From Megalobrama amblycephala (lineage: Eukaryota; Chordata; Actinopteri; Cypriniformes; Xenocyprididae): a stretch of 64,000 bases of DNA. Made by a program: the position numbers and the translations under genes. Under the pieces are notes generated by a model, which was not told where the DNA came from, ran no database searches, and saw only the letters and a list, made by a program, of their open reading frames with translations. Positions 32,641-45,329 of this stretch are shown piece by piece (position 1 is the first letter of the stretch; each line of letters starts with the position of its first letter). Where the stretch lies: assembly GCF_018812025.1 (NCBI RefSeq), contig NC_063051.1, positions 7,296,396 to 7,360,395 on the forward strand, read 5' to 3'.

Positions 32641-34670
32641 TATTGGTTTTTATACAAATACCATAGAAACCATATAGTTACATTTTACCATGGTATTGAG
32701 GTGCTATATGTGGTATTGAGGATCTTAATGTATGCTACTATGGAAGACCAATGGTTAATTTGAACAAAACTCAAACAGTGTATTTAAATTTGACTGAAAT
32801 GCAGTTGTTACAATTTTTACAGATGTTACTGTTTTTGTTAATGAACATTAATTCTGCATCTGCATCCTAACTCAAGCTACTGCTACTGTCAAAACATGTA
32901 ATATGTAACATGTAATATTATTAATATTGCAGCCTGCACTGCAAACTGTGCTGAAGATATGCGTCATCAAATTCATGACTTGAAACAGTATCAGCTGTTT
33001 GAACATGCAGAAACTAAGAAAAATGACTGCAACAGTGTAAAGAATTTGTAAATGTGAAACGTATGTCATGTTCTGACACTAAAGAGTAGTTTAAAACCAC
33101 AATTACTGGTCTGGTTTCTACAGCTTTCACCTAGGAGCAAAAATGTGACATTTATCATAATTATGGAGATCGACTGATATGAAAAATTATATTGTGATCA
33201 TTTTCTTGGCCATATCGCCCAGCCCTACACAGCGTGGATTAAGTATTAGCCAAGCATTTGTGTCTTTGTTTGCATACTTGCATAGAGCCTGTTCTTAGAC
33301 GCTTTCATACTAAATCTGCTTACAATACAAGGCATATTACATTTAAGGGCAATGTAAGACATCTAAGCCCTAAACCTCAGCAGCATGACATATTTGAGAA
33401 CTCCTAAGAGCACTAAACTGTCTGCGCACAGGCAAATTCAGTGCCACTACGTTAAAGCCTGTGTGATATTGAAAATGATGTCAAAGCTGCCTTGGAGGGA
33501 AGGGGAAAGGAACAGAGGACGTGAGGAACATGTTTCAGAACCACGGACAGCAACCCAAATAGGCACTGCACATTAGCAAGTGCTTAACATCTAGACTCTG
33601 CTAGTTCTCCAGAATTATAGAATTGGGTGCAAATGGTTTATAATTTTTTTTAGTGTTCTTCAGTCTGCCGCTGGCACTTGTGTTTAGTGCAGTAATGAGG
33701 CTCTGTTGACAGGACCTTGTAGTCGAGCTAATGGAGCGTGGGATAGATTTGACCAGCTCATCTCATTAATTGTGGCTGTGTGACATACCATTACCACCTC
33801 GACCCAGATTAAGTGGACTATATTTTAACATTCAGAGGTCAGCGGTGCTAGCTCTCGTTCAGATTGTCCCGGTCACTGTGACTTTTTAAAGTCACTCTGA
33901 AATGTGTTTGCAACCCACTTTGCTCCCATAATATGACATGTTTCCGAGTAAAGAGGAAATTTAATGAAGAAAAATGTAGGTGGGGCGATCGTGGCTGGTG
34001 GTCGGAGGGTAGAGACTATAATGAAAAATTCCAACATAATTACATAATTGCAAAATATTCTGATTATTCTGTGAAGTGCTAGTGAATAATTGAGGTATTT
34101 GTGTGAAGAAAATAAAGAGGGGCAATTTTGATGTTTAAATCTGTCTCTCTTTCTGTTTTTGGCATGATCTAGTGCCCCATTTTTGCATCTGGAGTGCTGC
34201 AAGGATTCCAGCCACAATATTGCCTTGAAGAGATAATTTATGTAGAGACAATTATGCAAATCAGTGTTTTACATACACATTTTAATAATTGCTCTATTTT
34301 AGGTTTAAAAGAATGTTCTGGGTTCAAAATAAGTTCTATCAGTAGCATCTCTGGCTTGCTGTGAATTACCACAGATCATTTCGACCTTTTTGTTTATTAA
34401 ATACACTTGCACCATGGAAGTCGAAGGGGTAAGGTGTTCTGAAATGGTTAAAGCAGTGTTTGCAATAAGGTAAAAGACATGTTAACAGTAATGCAATTAC
34501 AATTGAGGTCTATGGGTAGGGCATTCCTTAGGGTTTGTGTTAAAGCATGTTTATGAATTCTTCTGTACAAAAATGATTATGATATGTATGCTCAAAAAAG
34601 TGATATTTACACTGTAATGTCTAAATCATTCTTTAGCTGTATTACTGTTCTAGGCGAAAGAATACTGTCT
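32641..34670. other. Mostly unique DNA with a hAT end scrap
   Basis: At 33165-33226 a fragment ends GGCCATATCGCCCAGCCCTA, a lone right end of the hAT type also seen at 24502. The part 33660-33860 is even in composition and could be conserved. The 128-codon minus-strand frame at 33873-34259 has no recognisable domain or exon borders. Confidence 0.4.
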
Positions 34671-34675
34671 TCACT

Positions 34676-34845
34676 GTAAAAAGTGATAACCTGCAATTAA
34701 TTTCAACCCATAAAAATTAGATTTGTTGGTATAATTTAATGTATATAGATTGGTTCAGTGAAGTTAAATTATATTTTTCACTTGAATAAAACCAGTTAAT
34801 TTAGATGTTACCACTTTTTCCATTGTTAAATTAACATAACTTATG
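34676..34845. repeat. Decayed short inverted-repeat element
   Basis: ACTGTAAAAAGTGATAACCT at the left is roughly mirrored by AGATGTTACCACTTTTTCCA at the right. It is followed at 34855-34880 by (TTTA)n and a family B-like scrap. Confidence 0.45.
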
Positions 34846-34880
34846 GGTATAGTTTTTATTTATTTATTTATTTATTTATT

Positions 34881-35394
34881 CACCCTCATGTCATTCCAAA
34901 CCTGTGTAACTTTGTTTCTTCTATGAAACACAAACATAGTCTGAAGAATTGTAGTGGTCAAAGTCACAAAAACACCATATATAAAAACACTTTATTTCTT
35001 ATTTTAACAGTTGTTGGGTCTGTGTCAAATCAACAAAATTTCAGAAACTTCCCCAACTCAAATTATTGATTTTGTTAATATTTTTTTCTGGAGAAAGACA
35101 AACATAAATAGTGATGAAAGCCTAAATATTAAATGTCACAGACGTATATTTATTCAGTAATCCACTATTTTGTAGAGGGGGGTCAAAATTACAATTTCTT
35201 TTTACCTGAGATTTGGAGCTAATTTACAGGGGTGTGAAAATGTCTTTAGAAAGATGGCAGAATCATTATTTTATTTTTACACAGAGATTCTATTAGGTCT
35301 ATTAGTAAAATAGGCTGACTTTAGCAATCTTTGTCTCACTATATGCCAACAGTGACAGTTCAAAAATGGCAAAAAGCACTTCTTGTGTTTTTTT
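34881..35394. other. No gene recognised; family B-like scrap at start
   Basis: CACCCTCATGTCATTCCAAA at 34881-34900 is a decayed MITE B/E end. The rest is AT-rich and unassigned. Confidence 0.4.
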
Positions 35395-36005
35395 CCCCTC
35401 AAGTTTGCATGCCTGTAACTCAAGAAGTATTAAAGATATCTTAATATCCTTTTAGATTCTGGTTCTTAACAAACTTTTCTTTTGGTATCTTCATTTTAAA
35501 GGCCTTCGATGGTTCAATCCCAGAGATATGGAGATCTTAAATTGGTAAACTGTACACATTTTCAGTGGTCAAAAACCAAATGTGGGACACTTTGCATACA
35601 GCTGATATTTTTTTCTTTTAAAGAGGAATATCTAAAGAATAAATAATGTTGAAACTAGAAATATATGTTTTTCTATCAACACAATTGCATAGGACATACC
35701 TGTCTGAGTGCCATGAATATTCCTTTTCCAAAGTTTGCATGCTTGTAACTCTAAAAGTATTCAAGATATCTTAATAGATTCTCATTCTTAATAAACTTTT
35801 GTCTTGAAATCTTCATTTTCAAGGCCCTATCTAGTTCAATCCCATAGATATGGGGACCTCAAAGCAGCTGCACGTTCAAATTGTTGAATTTTACCCATTT
35901 TCAGTGATCGAAAACCAAATGTGGTTCACTTTGCACACAGCTGATACTTATCACATTTAAAGAAGAATGTCTTAAGAATAAATAATGTTGAAACTAGGAA
36001 TGTAT
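35395..36005 (+). repeat. Diverged tandem duplication, ~330-bp period
   Basis: The order AAGTTTGCATGCCTGTAACT, AAGATATCTTAATA, AATCCCAGAGATATGG, AAAACCAAATGTGG and AATAAATAATGTTGAAACTAG is repeated with substitutions from about 35732 (AAGTTTGCATGCTTGTAACT to TGAAACTAGGAATG). The unit is not recognised as any named repeat. No long frame spans it. Confidence 0.8.
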
Positions 36006-37534
36006 CTTGCCAAAGTCTGTCATCAAAGTGGTTTGGTAAAATTCCCTCGCAGAACTCCAAGATTTTATTCTCTTCGACTCACTGGATGGAAACGGTGCTT
36101 TATTTAGCAAATGTTTTATAGGATATTCCAATTGTGCAAAAGTTAAATTCACAACTTTGGATGGAAATATAGCTAGTGGTACATTTGACTACTTACAGTA
36201 TGTGTCCAGTCCCCATTAATTGTAATTGTATGCAAAACATGAACCAGTACATTATTCAAAAACTGTTCCTTTTCTGCTCCTCGGAAGAAACTAAGTCATG
36301 TGGGTTTGGAATGTCATCCAGAATGTTCTTTTCACCGCAAACCAGTTAATTCTTTTCTTAGTTCTTCTGAAAAGTTAAAAAGTAAGATCTAAAGAGTGAG
36401 AGTTGGAGAGAAGGTTTGATACTGAGTGAAAGGGAGGGGACAGAAAAGAGGAAAAATTATTTGAAAAAAGGAGTTGACATAAATGGAAATAAATAGACGT
36501 CGCTCCCTCACCTGGGTGGCCCCTGGGCTACGCCCCTGAACTCTACGCTTTGGAACTGCAATTGTGGAGGCAGCGCCCTGCCCCAGGCTACCTGCAAGGG
36601 GTTAACTGGCAATTATGTCTGTTTAATGCAATGTCAAGAGCATCTATTCACAAGCGATGAGAACGCTGTTCCCCTCCCAGCTCTTCCCTCTCTTCATTTT
36701 ACACATAAGCAAGCACAGGCTCATGCAGATGGCTTGCCGACAGCAGAATCTTTCCCGGAATCCCTCAGTTGTTCTCTGATATTCAAAAGGAATACATTTG
36801 TTAAAGGAGTATTAGCATTTTGAAGTCCATCAAAGGGCTCTTTGTTAGTAAAAATGAACTGCATAGTGATAAAATGGCTGAGTTGATGGCAGATTTTTTT
36901 CCAGTTTTATCCAATAGTGACTAAATTGTTATTTACAGAATACAAACTACAGTGGCCTCATTTTTGGGCAAATAGTTCACCACTTTCTTATTCCAGTGTG
37001 TACCTATTTGACTTTATTTCTTATTTTAACTCGTGACTCGTGTGATATTCCAAGTTTTCTGAAAAGTTTTCTGCAGTAACTTTGTGTGAGGGGAAAAACA
37101 GTTCAATTGAAGTCATTATTCACTGATAATCTTTTCCAGTGCTGCTTTCATATCTCATTTGCATATATTCAAATATGGTAAGTCAAAATGTGTCAAATGT
37201 CATGTGGTTCTCATGGGTCTAATAAGCAGTCACAACATGCCCAATTTGAATATGCAGATATGGAATAAGAGTTATGACAGTGAATTTAAAAAAAAAAAAA
37301 TAATCAGTCTGTACTGTAAGAGATGTAATGTTGTGCACAAGTCATATGGTTTTGTGGTGCTTTTTTTTGGTCTTTTTTTATACTTTTGTGCTCGACACAA
37401 GAAAGAATCTCAGATTTGCTCAAGTCGCCATTGGCTAGTACATTTTTTATTTTGCTCGTCAGACTTTTTACATGAAATGCAAGAATAATGCAAATAAAAA
37501 AATTCTACATAAATATAATATAATAAATTTCATT
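36006..37534. other. Mostly unique DNA; GC-richer block at 36500-36800
   Basis: 36500-36800 has even composition with CACCTGGGTGGCCCCTGGGC and no repeats recognised, a candidate conserved noncoding element. The flanking parts are AT-rich. The 109-codon frame at 37159-37488 is interrupted by homopolymers and is judged chance. Confidence 0.35.
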
Positions 37535-37684
37535 ACATTTACATTTACATTTATGCATTTGGCAGATGCTTTTATCCAAAGCGACTTACATTGCATTATA
37601 CTATACATGTGTATCTGAGTATGTGCAATTCCAACCCATGACCTTGGCATTGCTAGTGCCATGCTCTAACCACTGAGCTACATG
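37535..37684 (-). mobile_element. tRNA-derived SINE (HAmo-like)
   Basis: Read on the minus strand it opens TGTAGCTCAGTGGTTAGAGC (A box region) and GGTCATGGGTTGGAATTGC (decayed B box). It continues to AAGTCGCTTTGGATAAAAGC, ATCTGCCAAATGCATAAATG and an ATGTAAATGTAAATGTAA tail. This combination matches the HAmo-type SINE described from carps. The copy is about 150 bp and near full length. Its presence supports a cyprinid source. Confidence 0.85.
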
Positions 37685-37719
37685 AAAAATGCAAAAAGTA
37701 TTCTCAATTTCAAACACTA

Positions 37720-38250
37720 TTAAAGGGTTAGTTCACCCAAAAATAAAATTTCTGTCATTAATTACTCACCTTCTTGCCGTCCCAAACCCATAAGACCTTT
37801 GTTCATCTTCGGAGCACAAATTAAGATATTTTTGATGAAATCTGAGAACTTTTTTTTTTATCCCCCATAGAAAGCAACTTAATTACCGTCAATCAAGGTC
37901 CAGAAAGGTACTAAAGACATCGTTAAAATAGTCAACGTGACTACAGTGGTTCAACCTTAATGTTATGAAGTGTTGAGAATACTTTTTGTTCGCAAAAACA
38001 AAAACAAAAAATTCTGCCATTCTCCTACACTGTTTACGTTCAGCGCTTCCAGGTTCTACGTCATAAAGCCGGGCCAGTATTGGCCGACGCTGTTCACATG
38101 AGCAGCACGACACATGCGTGTGATGCTGACGCAGGAGCAGGCCAATAATGACCCGGCGTTCTGAAATTTGGTCGCATATGCGACTGATATACTCGCATTG
38201 CAGAGTGTCGATAAGGGTGAGTAAATGATGGCAGAAATTCCATTTGTGGT
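37720..38250. mobile_element. MITE family E, longer copy
   Basis: It starts TTAAAGGGTTAGTTCACCC and includes TTTTTGATGAAATCTGAGAA and TATCCCCCATAGAAAGC, as in the copy at 27283. It ends in a decayed GGGTGAGTAAATGATGGCAG without a clear terminal repeat. Two interior segments contain GGGCCAGTATTGGCC and CAGGAGCAGGCCAATAATG, a partial inverted pair. Confidence 0.7.
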
Positions 38251-39417
38251 TGTACTGTTGTGTCTACTAAGTGTCCAGATCCAGTTTGTAGCTGCTGTAT
38301 GTTCAATCTTATTTTTGTCCATATGCTGTATATACTTTTCATCTTTATTTCAGTTTCCTTGCAGCCGAAATATAGCCTTACGGTCTTAATTAAGTTATGA
38401 ATAATATATGGAAAGAGTGTTTATATCTCTTGTAATGTGTTTCGGAATCATGGTGATAACAGCAAAACATTTTGTGTGTCATAAAAGCAACTACAGATTT
38501 AGTGAAGCCCTGCTAAACACAGCTTTATGTAACACTTTCGTTTATGATGACATCCAGTAATGTTTTTCCATAAGGCTGCGGGGAATGTAAATTTGCAGCA
38601 AGACAGCTATAGGCAAAATAAATATTAATCTCTGTGCATAGCAACAAATTTATACAAAAGTCAAGACTATGTGCATAAGAATAAATGGAAGAAGGTGGAA
38701 ATGTACTACGGCAAGTTACTTGTGTGAAATAAAAAGAAGAACGCAAAATCTTTACAAAGAGTCTTTAGAAAGAAGAAACAAAGCAGTTAGAAGTCAAACA
38801 TGCTTTTTTTCTTTGTCTATCAGCTCTCTAAGAACTAATGCATGCACACATATATGCCTTAAATACTCTCTTTTGGATTCTGTTGCTGGTTTTGGATAAA
38901 CGATCAGATTTGTGCTTTGGTACATACATAGTGACTCTATTTTCGTACAGTTTGTTGCTTCATTCCTGTGGCCATCTTGCTGAGAAGCTTATCTGTATGC
39001 ATTAGGAGTGGCCTGCGTAATGATTTTAAAGAATTCAAGATTGTGGAACGTTAACAACTGAAATAAAGGAATAAAGGCTCAAAATTGCTCTGAGAATTAG
39101 CTTGTCTAAACATGCCAGAGAACTCAATTACATATCTAATTAATGTCAGCAGCGTCTCACAAGGCTAAGAGCTGTAGCGGTTTTTATTCGCTGCCCTTGA
39201 AAGGAATTTCACATTTTGCAAACAAGCAAATATGTTGTGCAGATTCAGTACAAATGAATGTCATTTGCAAGGCTTTGAAATTTAGTGCTGCTTGCTAAGG
39301 AACATATCATGATTACTACTGCTCATTTCTTAAATAAAAAAAAAATAGTAGGAAAGTGTAACTCATCCTGCACCATTTGTGCTCCAGACGTGAATAATAT
39401 TTCAAATCATGTGATAT
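38251..39417. other. No gene recognised
   Basis: AT-rich unique sequence with short frames of no recognisable content. Confidence 0.4.
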
Positions 39418-39660
39418 GTTGAGGAGAGGTGTACTATTACTTTTCTATATGATCAGACTTGCAATTTTCACCTGGCAGATGATAAAATAGGTAAAAAATA
39501 AAAATCCCACAGGGCTTACATTAAACCAGGGACCCGAACCATAGACTTGCGAATGAGTTCTTTTGATTTTAATCAGTAAGCGACCACCCAGAACACCCTA
39601 GCGACCACATAGCAACATGCTAAAAAACAGTCGGAACACTAACTGTATCAACGCCATGGA
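39418..39660. repeat. Dispersed repeat R (clear copy)
   Basis: TGTTGAGGAGAGGTGT, TGATCAGACTTGC and TTCACCTGGCAGATGAT lead into GCGACCACCCAGAACACCCT and GCGACCACATAGCAACATGC. The first three words recur in order at 58288-58345. Confidence 0.65.
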
Positions 39661-39764
39661 TGTAGATTTGATTTGCACATGCAGTGTCCGTACTTTAGAT
39701 TTATGAATGAAAATAAAATTCTAGAGATATTGGTAATATTTAGGAGCCTATTCAAGATTCACAG

Positions 39765-40215
39765 AGTACACACATATTTATACTGTACAAACTGTACACT
39801 CTCTCCCCCTACACTACCCCTACCCCTAAACCTAGCCATTACAGAAAACATTCAGCATTTTTACATTTCTAATAAAACATTGTTTTTTGTTTTTAAAACT
39901 ATTTTAATTATGAGGACTCATGAAATGTAGTTATAAAACATGTTTACGTCGTAATACCAGTGTAATACCCATGTCATTATACAAATTTGTGTCCTCATAA
40001 ATCATGAAAACAAGCACACACACACATACGTTGAGTTTTCATGTTTTACTGAGGCTTTCCATAGACATAATGATTTTTATAGTATACAAACTGTATATTC
40101 TATTCCCTACCCCTAAAAATAACCATCACAGAAAACTCACATAGTATGATTTATAGGCTTTTTTTCTCATGGGGACCTCAGTGTTCATTTTGTCCCCATT
40201 ATGTAGAGTATGACA
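39765..40215. repeat. Two tandem copies of a CACACATACGTTG-ended repeat
   Basis: TACAAACTGTACACTCT...CCCTACCCCTAAACCTAGCC and TACAAACTGTATATTCT...CCCTACCCCTAAAAATAACC each lead through an ACAGAAAAC block. Each unit is bounded by CACACACATACGTTG (40019 and 40213). I recognise this as a common cyprinid repeat; its class is unknown to me. Confidence 0.6.
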
Positions 40216-40229
40216 CACACATACGTTGT

Positions 40230-40660
40230 CAAAAGTACCAACTTCGGTATCAAGTCGGTACTGAAATTTGAAAAATGTGACGCTTTGAGTGTTGTTGAGT
40301 GGATTCGTAAACACCTCTGATTGGCTATTGTGTTCAAGCGCTCATCAGATATTCTTCAAAAACTTCTTGTTGTAAATTGTCATCAATAATGCTCTTTACT
40401 GAGCACTTACACAGATACAGCGTTTGAAAGCAGTTGTCGCCCATTTGAAAGCATAAGACGCCCGCTTTCAAACACTTCCGCTCTCGCTTTCAAAATGCTT
40501 TCAAATTCAAACACTTTTGTGTGTTAATCATTGTAGCCAATCACAGACATATATGTTGAGTGGGTGAACACAATGGCCAATCAGAGGTGTTTACGAATCT
40601 GCCCAACAGTGCTCAAAGTGTCACATTTTTTGAATTTCACTACTGGCTTGCTATCAAAGT
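40230..40660. mobile_element. Palindromic MITE family D (copy 2)
   Basis: GGATTCGTAAACACCTCTGA at the left is mirrored by TCAGAGGTGTTTACGAATC at the right, with GCCAATCACAGACATATATG as in copy 1. The interior has an additional inverted GCTTTCAAA...TTTGAAAGC set around 40420-40510. Confidence 0.75.
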
Positions 40661-41974
40661 CTAGTACATACTAGTACATACATGAACAGATTGATTGATT
40701 GATTGATTGAAGGGTATTTGATGATCCAGTCAAATGATTCTTGTTTTTGACTTGAGTGGTTATGGGTTGCTTCTGATGCAACGTTTAATAAACCAAGCAA
40801 AATTGGTACTATTTTTTTTTTTTTTTATCATAAATGGATGCACATTTTTATTTTGTGACTTTGCCAGAACAGAGAGTGGATGCAGAGCGAGGTGGATTGT
40901 GTACTGCTCTAGAAAACGCTGTCAATTGAACCCATTTGCATCCATAAACCAGCTTAAAGTATCAAAAAGAGTTTGGAACAGGGCAAACACAAAGAGAAAA
41001 TCCTTTCCCAGTTAAATTCTTGGTGTGTAATGACTCGCTGATGCCAGAAATCGAATAATCTTAACGTGGTGGTGGCAAAAGTGTAGGCCGTGGTAATTCT
41101 TTTTGCTTTATTTTGTCATTCCATTATTCCTTGTGCTTACTCATCAAGTGGTGTTTTTTTCCCATGGTAGAATGGTGCAAAAAGCGCCTCTTTAAACTCA
41201 GATTATCTTGCTATCCCTTTTGTGGACTCTCTTGCTCTCTCTCTCCTTCCCTTCGCCCGCTTCCCCTTTGCAAGCTGCATTGGTCAATAATGTAAGACTG
41301 CATGCTCGCTGCTTCTTGACAGCAGGGCAGCAAATGGAGCAGCCAAACCTGTCTGCTGGTACTGTGAATAATGCAAGGAGGCTGTTCACCAGGCAGCGCT
41401 GTTCCAGAGGCACACCTTCTCTCCGCTTGCTGACTAAGACTAATGCGGAGAGAGAAAGATTCCTGATCCTAGATCAGCACTCTCACTCTGCAGACTTTCA
41501 CAGCAGGTGTTTTAAAGAGGCCTATTAACACAGCCAAAGCAGGTCTGAGAGTTTGTGGTTTGCCTTTCCCTCTTTTGCTTAGCTCTAATTCTGCTGCTCT
41601 CAACCCATTAATGTGAATCATTTGTTTACTTACTAAAAGCTTAGTGCTTAATAAAACACTAGCTTATAGTAACGGTCGACCAGTTTCTGGAGAGCAAGCC
41701 AGCTGGTACATTTTAAATAATTGCACTATTTTAGTTTGACTTTAATTTACATTAGTTACTTTGGTGCTATGAGCTGAACTATAAAAGGAAAAACTTATGA
41801 TTAAATATTGTAATTTTATTTTAGTGTAATTTAAAAAATATTACAAATATTTCTTATATTAATCTGTAATCAATTTATAGTTATTTACCATGTTACAATT
41901 TGTTTACAATTAAATACCATGTATTTAATTATTTTTTAATTATTTTTAATTATTATTATTATTTTATTTAATTA
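40661..41974. other. Unique DNA; candidate conserved block 41200-41530
   Basis: 41200-41530 is GC-richer with frames open on both strands (106 codons plus, 71 codons minus), a sign of low stop density and not of a gene. GATTGATTGATTGATTGA lies at 40690-40709. The end becomes AT-rich with T runs. Confidence 0.35.
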
Positions 41975-42077
41975 TTTTTTCCCGCCAGCATTTTGTAAAA
42001 AAAAAAAAATTGCCAGCCACTGCCAGCATTTTGGATCATTTTAACAAAACTTTCATAGCCCCCAGAATATCTGAACA

Positions 42078-42193
<116 letters not shown>

Positions 42194-43342
42194 CAGTACA
42201 GTCCAAAAGTTTGGAACCACTAAGATTTTTAATGTTTTTTAAAGAAGTTTCGTCTGCTCACCAAGGCTACATTTATTTAATTAAAAATACAGTAAAAAAC
42301 AGTAATATTGTGAAATATTATTACAATTTAAAATAACTGTTTTCTATTTGAATATATTTCACAAAGTAATTTATTCCTGTGATGCAAAGCTGAATTTTCA
42401 GCATCATTACTCCAGTCTTCAGTGTCACATGATCCTTCAGAAATCATTCTAATATGCTGATCTGCTGCTCAATAAACATTTAATGTGTACAATTATACAA
42501 AATATTTGTGTACAATATTTTTTTTTCAGGATTATTTGATGGATAGAAAGTTCAAAAGAACAGTGTTTATCTGAAATCTAATCTTTTGTAACATTATAAA
42601 TGTCTTTACTGCCACTTTTGATTGATTTAATGCATCCTTGCTGAATAAAAGTATTCATTTCTTTAATTTCTTTTCAAAAAAAAAAAAAAAAATTCTTACT
42701 GAGCCCAAACTTTTGAACGGTAGTGTATAATGCTACAGAAGCTTTGTATTTCAGATAAATGCTGTTCTTTTGAACTTTCTATTCATCAAGGAATCCTGAA
42801 AAAAAAAGTGCACAACTGTTTTCAACATTGAAAATAATCATAAATGTTTATTGAGCAGCAAATCAGCATATTTTGCGTGACATGTTTTTGTATGAGAGAT
42901 GGGGGTGGGATTAAATAAGTTTTCTTCTTCCACTCCTTTTCGAGCTGATGTGATATAAATTATTTTTTGACATGATCGAAGAGACATGTACCATGTCTTT
43001 GGACGTATGTAAATTTGTTTTATTGATGTATTTTTGTTTTTTTGTTTGATTGCTCGAAATGAATAAATAAAGAAAGAAGAAAGATATTAGAATGATTTCT
43101 GAAGGATCATGTGACACTGAAGACTGGAGTAACGATGCTGAAAATTCAGCTTTGCATCACAGGAATAAATTACTTTGTCAAATATATTTAAATAGTACAC
43201 AGTTATTTTAAATTGTAATAATATTTCACAATATTACCGTTTTTTACTGTATTTTTAATTAAATAAATGTAGCCTTGGTGAGCAGACGAAACTTCTTTTA
43301 AAAACATTAAAAATCTTAGTGGTTCCAAACTTTTGGACTGTA

Positions 43343-43345
<3 letters not shown>
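42194..43345. repeat. Inverted pair of family A MITEs forming a 1.15-kb foldback
   Basis: The left copy runs forward from CAGTACAGTCCAAAAGTTTG to AAACTTTTGAACGGTAGTG (42727). The right copy runs in reverse and ends CAAACTTTTGGACTGTACTG. The words GAAGTTTCGTCTGCTCACC and GGTGAGCAGACGAAACTTC show the arms are near identical. The right copy lacks its inner end and holds an insertion at 42873-43082. Both outer ends abut (TA)n tracts. Confidence 0.9.
42873..43082 (+). mobile_element. Short insertion resembling a LINE 3' end
   Basis: It interrupts the reversed family A copy: the family word GCATATTAGAATGATTTC is split, with ATATT present on both sides as a short duplication. GGGTGGGATTAAATAAGTTT, TCCACTCCTTTTCGAGC and the tail GCTCGAAATGAATAAATAAA resemble the 3' end of fish LINEs. 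The identification is by recall; the insertion itself is seen directly. Confidence 0.6.
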
Positions 43346-43421
<76 letters not shown>

Positions 43422-43431
43422 TATATATATA
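43345..43431. repeat. (TA)n microsatellite, right of the inverted pair
   Basis: About forty TA units with one interruption (AAGTA). Confidence 0.95.
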
Positions 43432-43980
43432 TTTAAACATAAAAAAATCTAAATTTAGATTTTATTTCAAAGACTGCAACATGCATAAGTTTCTGCTGCT
43501 TCTTCACCTGTGTTTTGATCCAGAGATAAGCTACACATACAGTAGTTGCATAATAGCGCCCCCTACCATATAACTGTGAAAACACAGAAAGCTGGAGAAT
43601 TCTGTCAATGGCTGGAAAGTGTTGTCTTATAAATGATGGAAAATTCCATCAGTGGCGGGGAAAGAGTAAAATGAGACATGCACAAAATTGTTAAAATGGA
43701 TAAACTCTTATTTTGCACAATATTCTTCAAAATTCCCTTTAAAAAAATAATTTTAAACAGAAAAATTTACATTATTGTGGTGATACTGGCCATTTGATCT
43801 GTGCTTCATGGTATATTGGTCGACTGCTACTTGCCTTCTGTACTGTTTTAATGTTTCACAGATATATATATACATTATTAAATATATACGTGTAGAAAAC
43901 TGAAACCTGGTTGCAGAAAAAAGAATGTTTCAGACAATACATGTCTTTTATTGCATCATTCTTTCATCTGTGGCTTACAG

Positions 43981-44216
43981 AAAAAGGTCTTGCTGTTATT
44001 GTCTGTACAGATGACAAGTGCAACATTGAAGAAAACACAATTATCGATCAAACTCACAGTCATAGAGTGAAAATCACAGCAGATCATTCTTTTCTGATAC
44101 AAACTCTGCAGTGTCCAATGTTTCACGGTGGTCTGGTGGTGAAGGGAGAGTATAGCAGTCTGATGTTAATTGACAGTAAAAAGTGTTTCGAGTTTGAGTC
44201 CAAGAGAGAGTCATGA
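43981..44216 (+). CDS. Possible terminal coding exon of unknown identity
   Basis: TTCTTTCATCTGTGGCTTACAG just upstream is a good 3' splice site. From there an open frame reads KGLAVIVCTDDKCNI, then HRVKITADHSFLIQTL, then GGLVVKGEYSSLMLIDS, and stops at TGA (44214). The text has balanced amino-acid use with alternating hydrophobic residues suggesting beta strands, unlike the low-complexity frames elsewhere. I do not recognise the family. It could be the last exon of a host gene, a processed gene fragment, or a transposon-borne exon. The open frame also extends upstream to 43911, but that part looks intronic. Confidence 0.3.
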
Positions 44217-45329
44217 GGTGATTGACACTGCAAGAACGGAGCAGCATGATGTCATATGATTCTCAGTTACTAAACCTCACTGCAAAATCATCTGCTTTTC
44301 ATACACACAACTTTTCATCTAAATTACTGGATGTGTAAAACTGTAAGAAAACGTTTTCTTTTCAATGAATAGTCCATGCACAAAGGTGCATTGTGTAGAG
44401 ACCCTCTCCCTGAGTTCAACAAGACCTCTATTTGAGATCTCTATTGAGATTTTAGTCTTCACTTGATAAAACAATTTATCAAGTGAAGAAACGTCACATT
44501 GTAGCATTCTGGTGAACTCAATATATATATTTTTTTTTTCTGTGGGAACAACAATATGCTGACTTTAGCGTGCTGACTGAATAAAACGGCGTGTTTTATA
44601 ATGTTTGGTCATGCACCTGTATTTGAGGTATTTTTGGATTTGCATGCTTTGTTTTTTAGTTTTCACTTGATGCATTTGATGTTCCCTGGTGAATGTTGGT
44701 TTTACACCATTTATGATTTTGAATACATGAGAATATGCTCTTTTTTTCAAGTGTTTGTATACAAAATATTATGTTAAAAATAGAATGCAATGGTTTCTAG
44801 GTGTCACTACTGAATGTGTTTACTGGGTTGATGACCTCTAATCTATTGATTAAATAATGATACATTAAAACAACAAGCCCAAAGAAGAAGTAGTTTACAG
44901 TGAATTTAGTGCAGCTAAGGGAGTTTTTGGCACTCCACTCAACTTTTGTATATCACGGCTTCACTGGACTTATTGCTTTTATAACATGCTTATTCCACAT
45001 ACCTGGCAAGGTTTCATAAAACAAACACCTAGACACAAAAATGTAATGTTATTGATAAAAAAAAAAAAAAATAAAAAAAATAAATATATATATATATATA
45101 TGTATATATATATTTCTTCAGAAGCGGAATGGTTGCACGCAGTGGTGCAGTGATGCTGATGGAACATGGCTCAACCAATTATAATCAAGTACTGGAACGA
45201 TCCGTTTTATTATAATAACCTTTATTTAAACTTTTTCTGTTAAACAACAATACAAAAACCTGGCCAGCATTTGAGTTTATACTTATAGACATACAGTATT
45301 ATAAAATATATTTATATTATGTACCTGTC
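44217..45329. other. No gene recognised; dispersed repeat pieces
   Basis: Segments at 44620-44780 (GATGTTCCCTGGTGAATGTTGG, TGTTTGTATACAAA) and 45245-45290 (ATACAAAAACCTGGCCAGCA) match 47060-47240 in order, so a second family copy is present there. At 44441-44485 there is a hairpin of CTTCACTTGATAAA and TTTATCAAGTGAAG. A/TA-rich runs lie at 45058-45112. Confidence 0.5.

Noticed and set aside
33873..34259. 128-codon minus-strand ORF
   Set aside because: Composition is that of random AT-rich DNA and no homology is recognisable.
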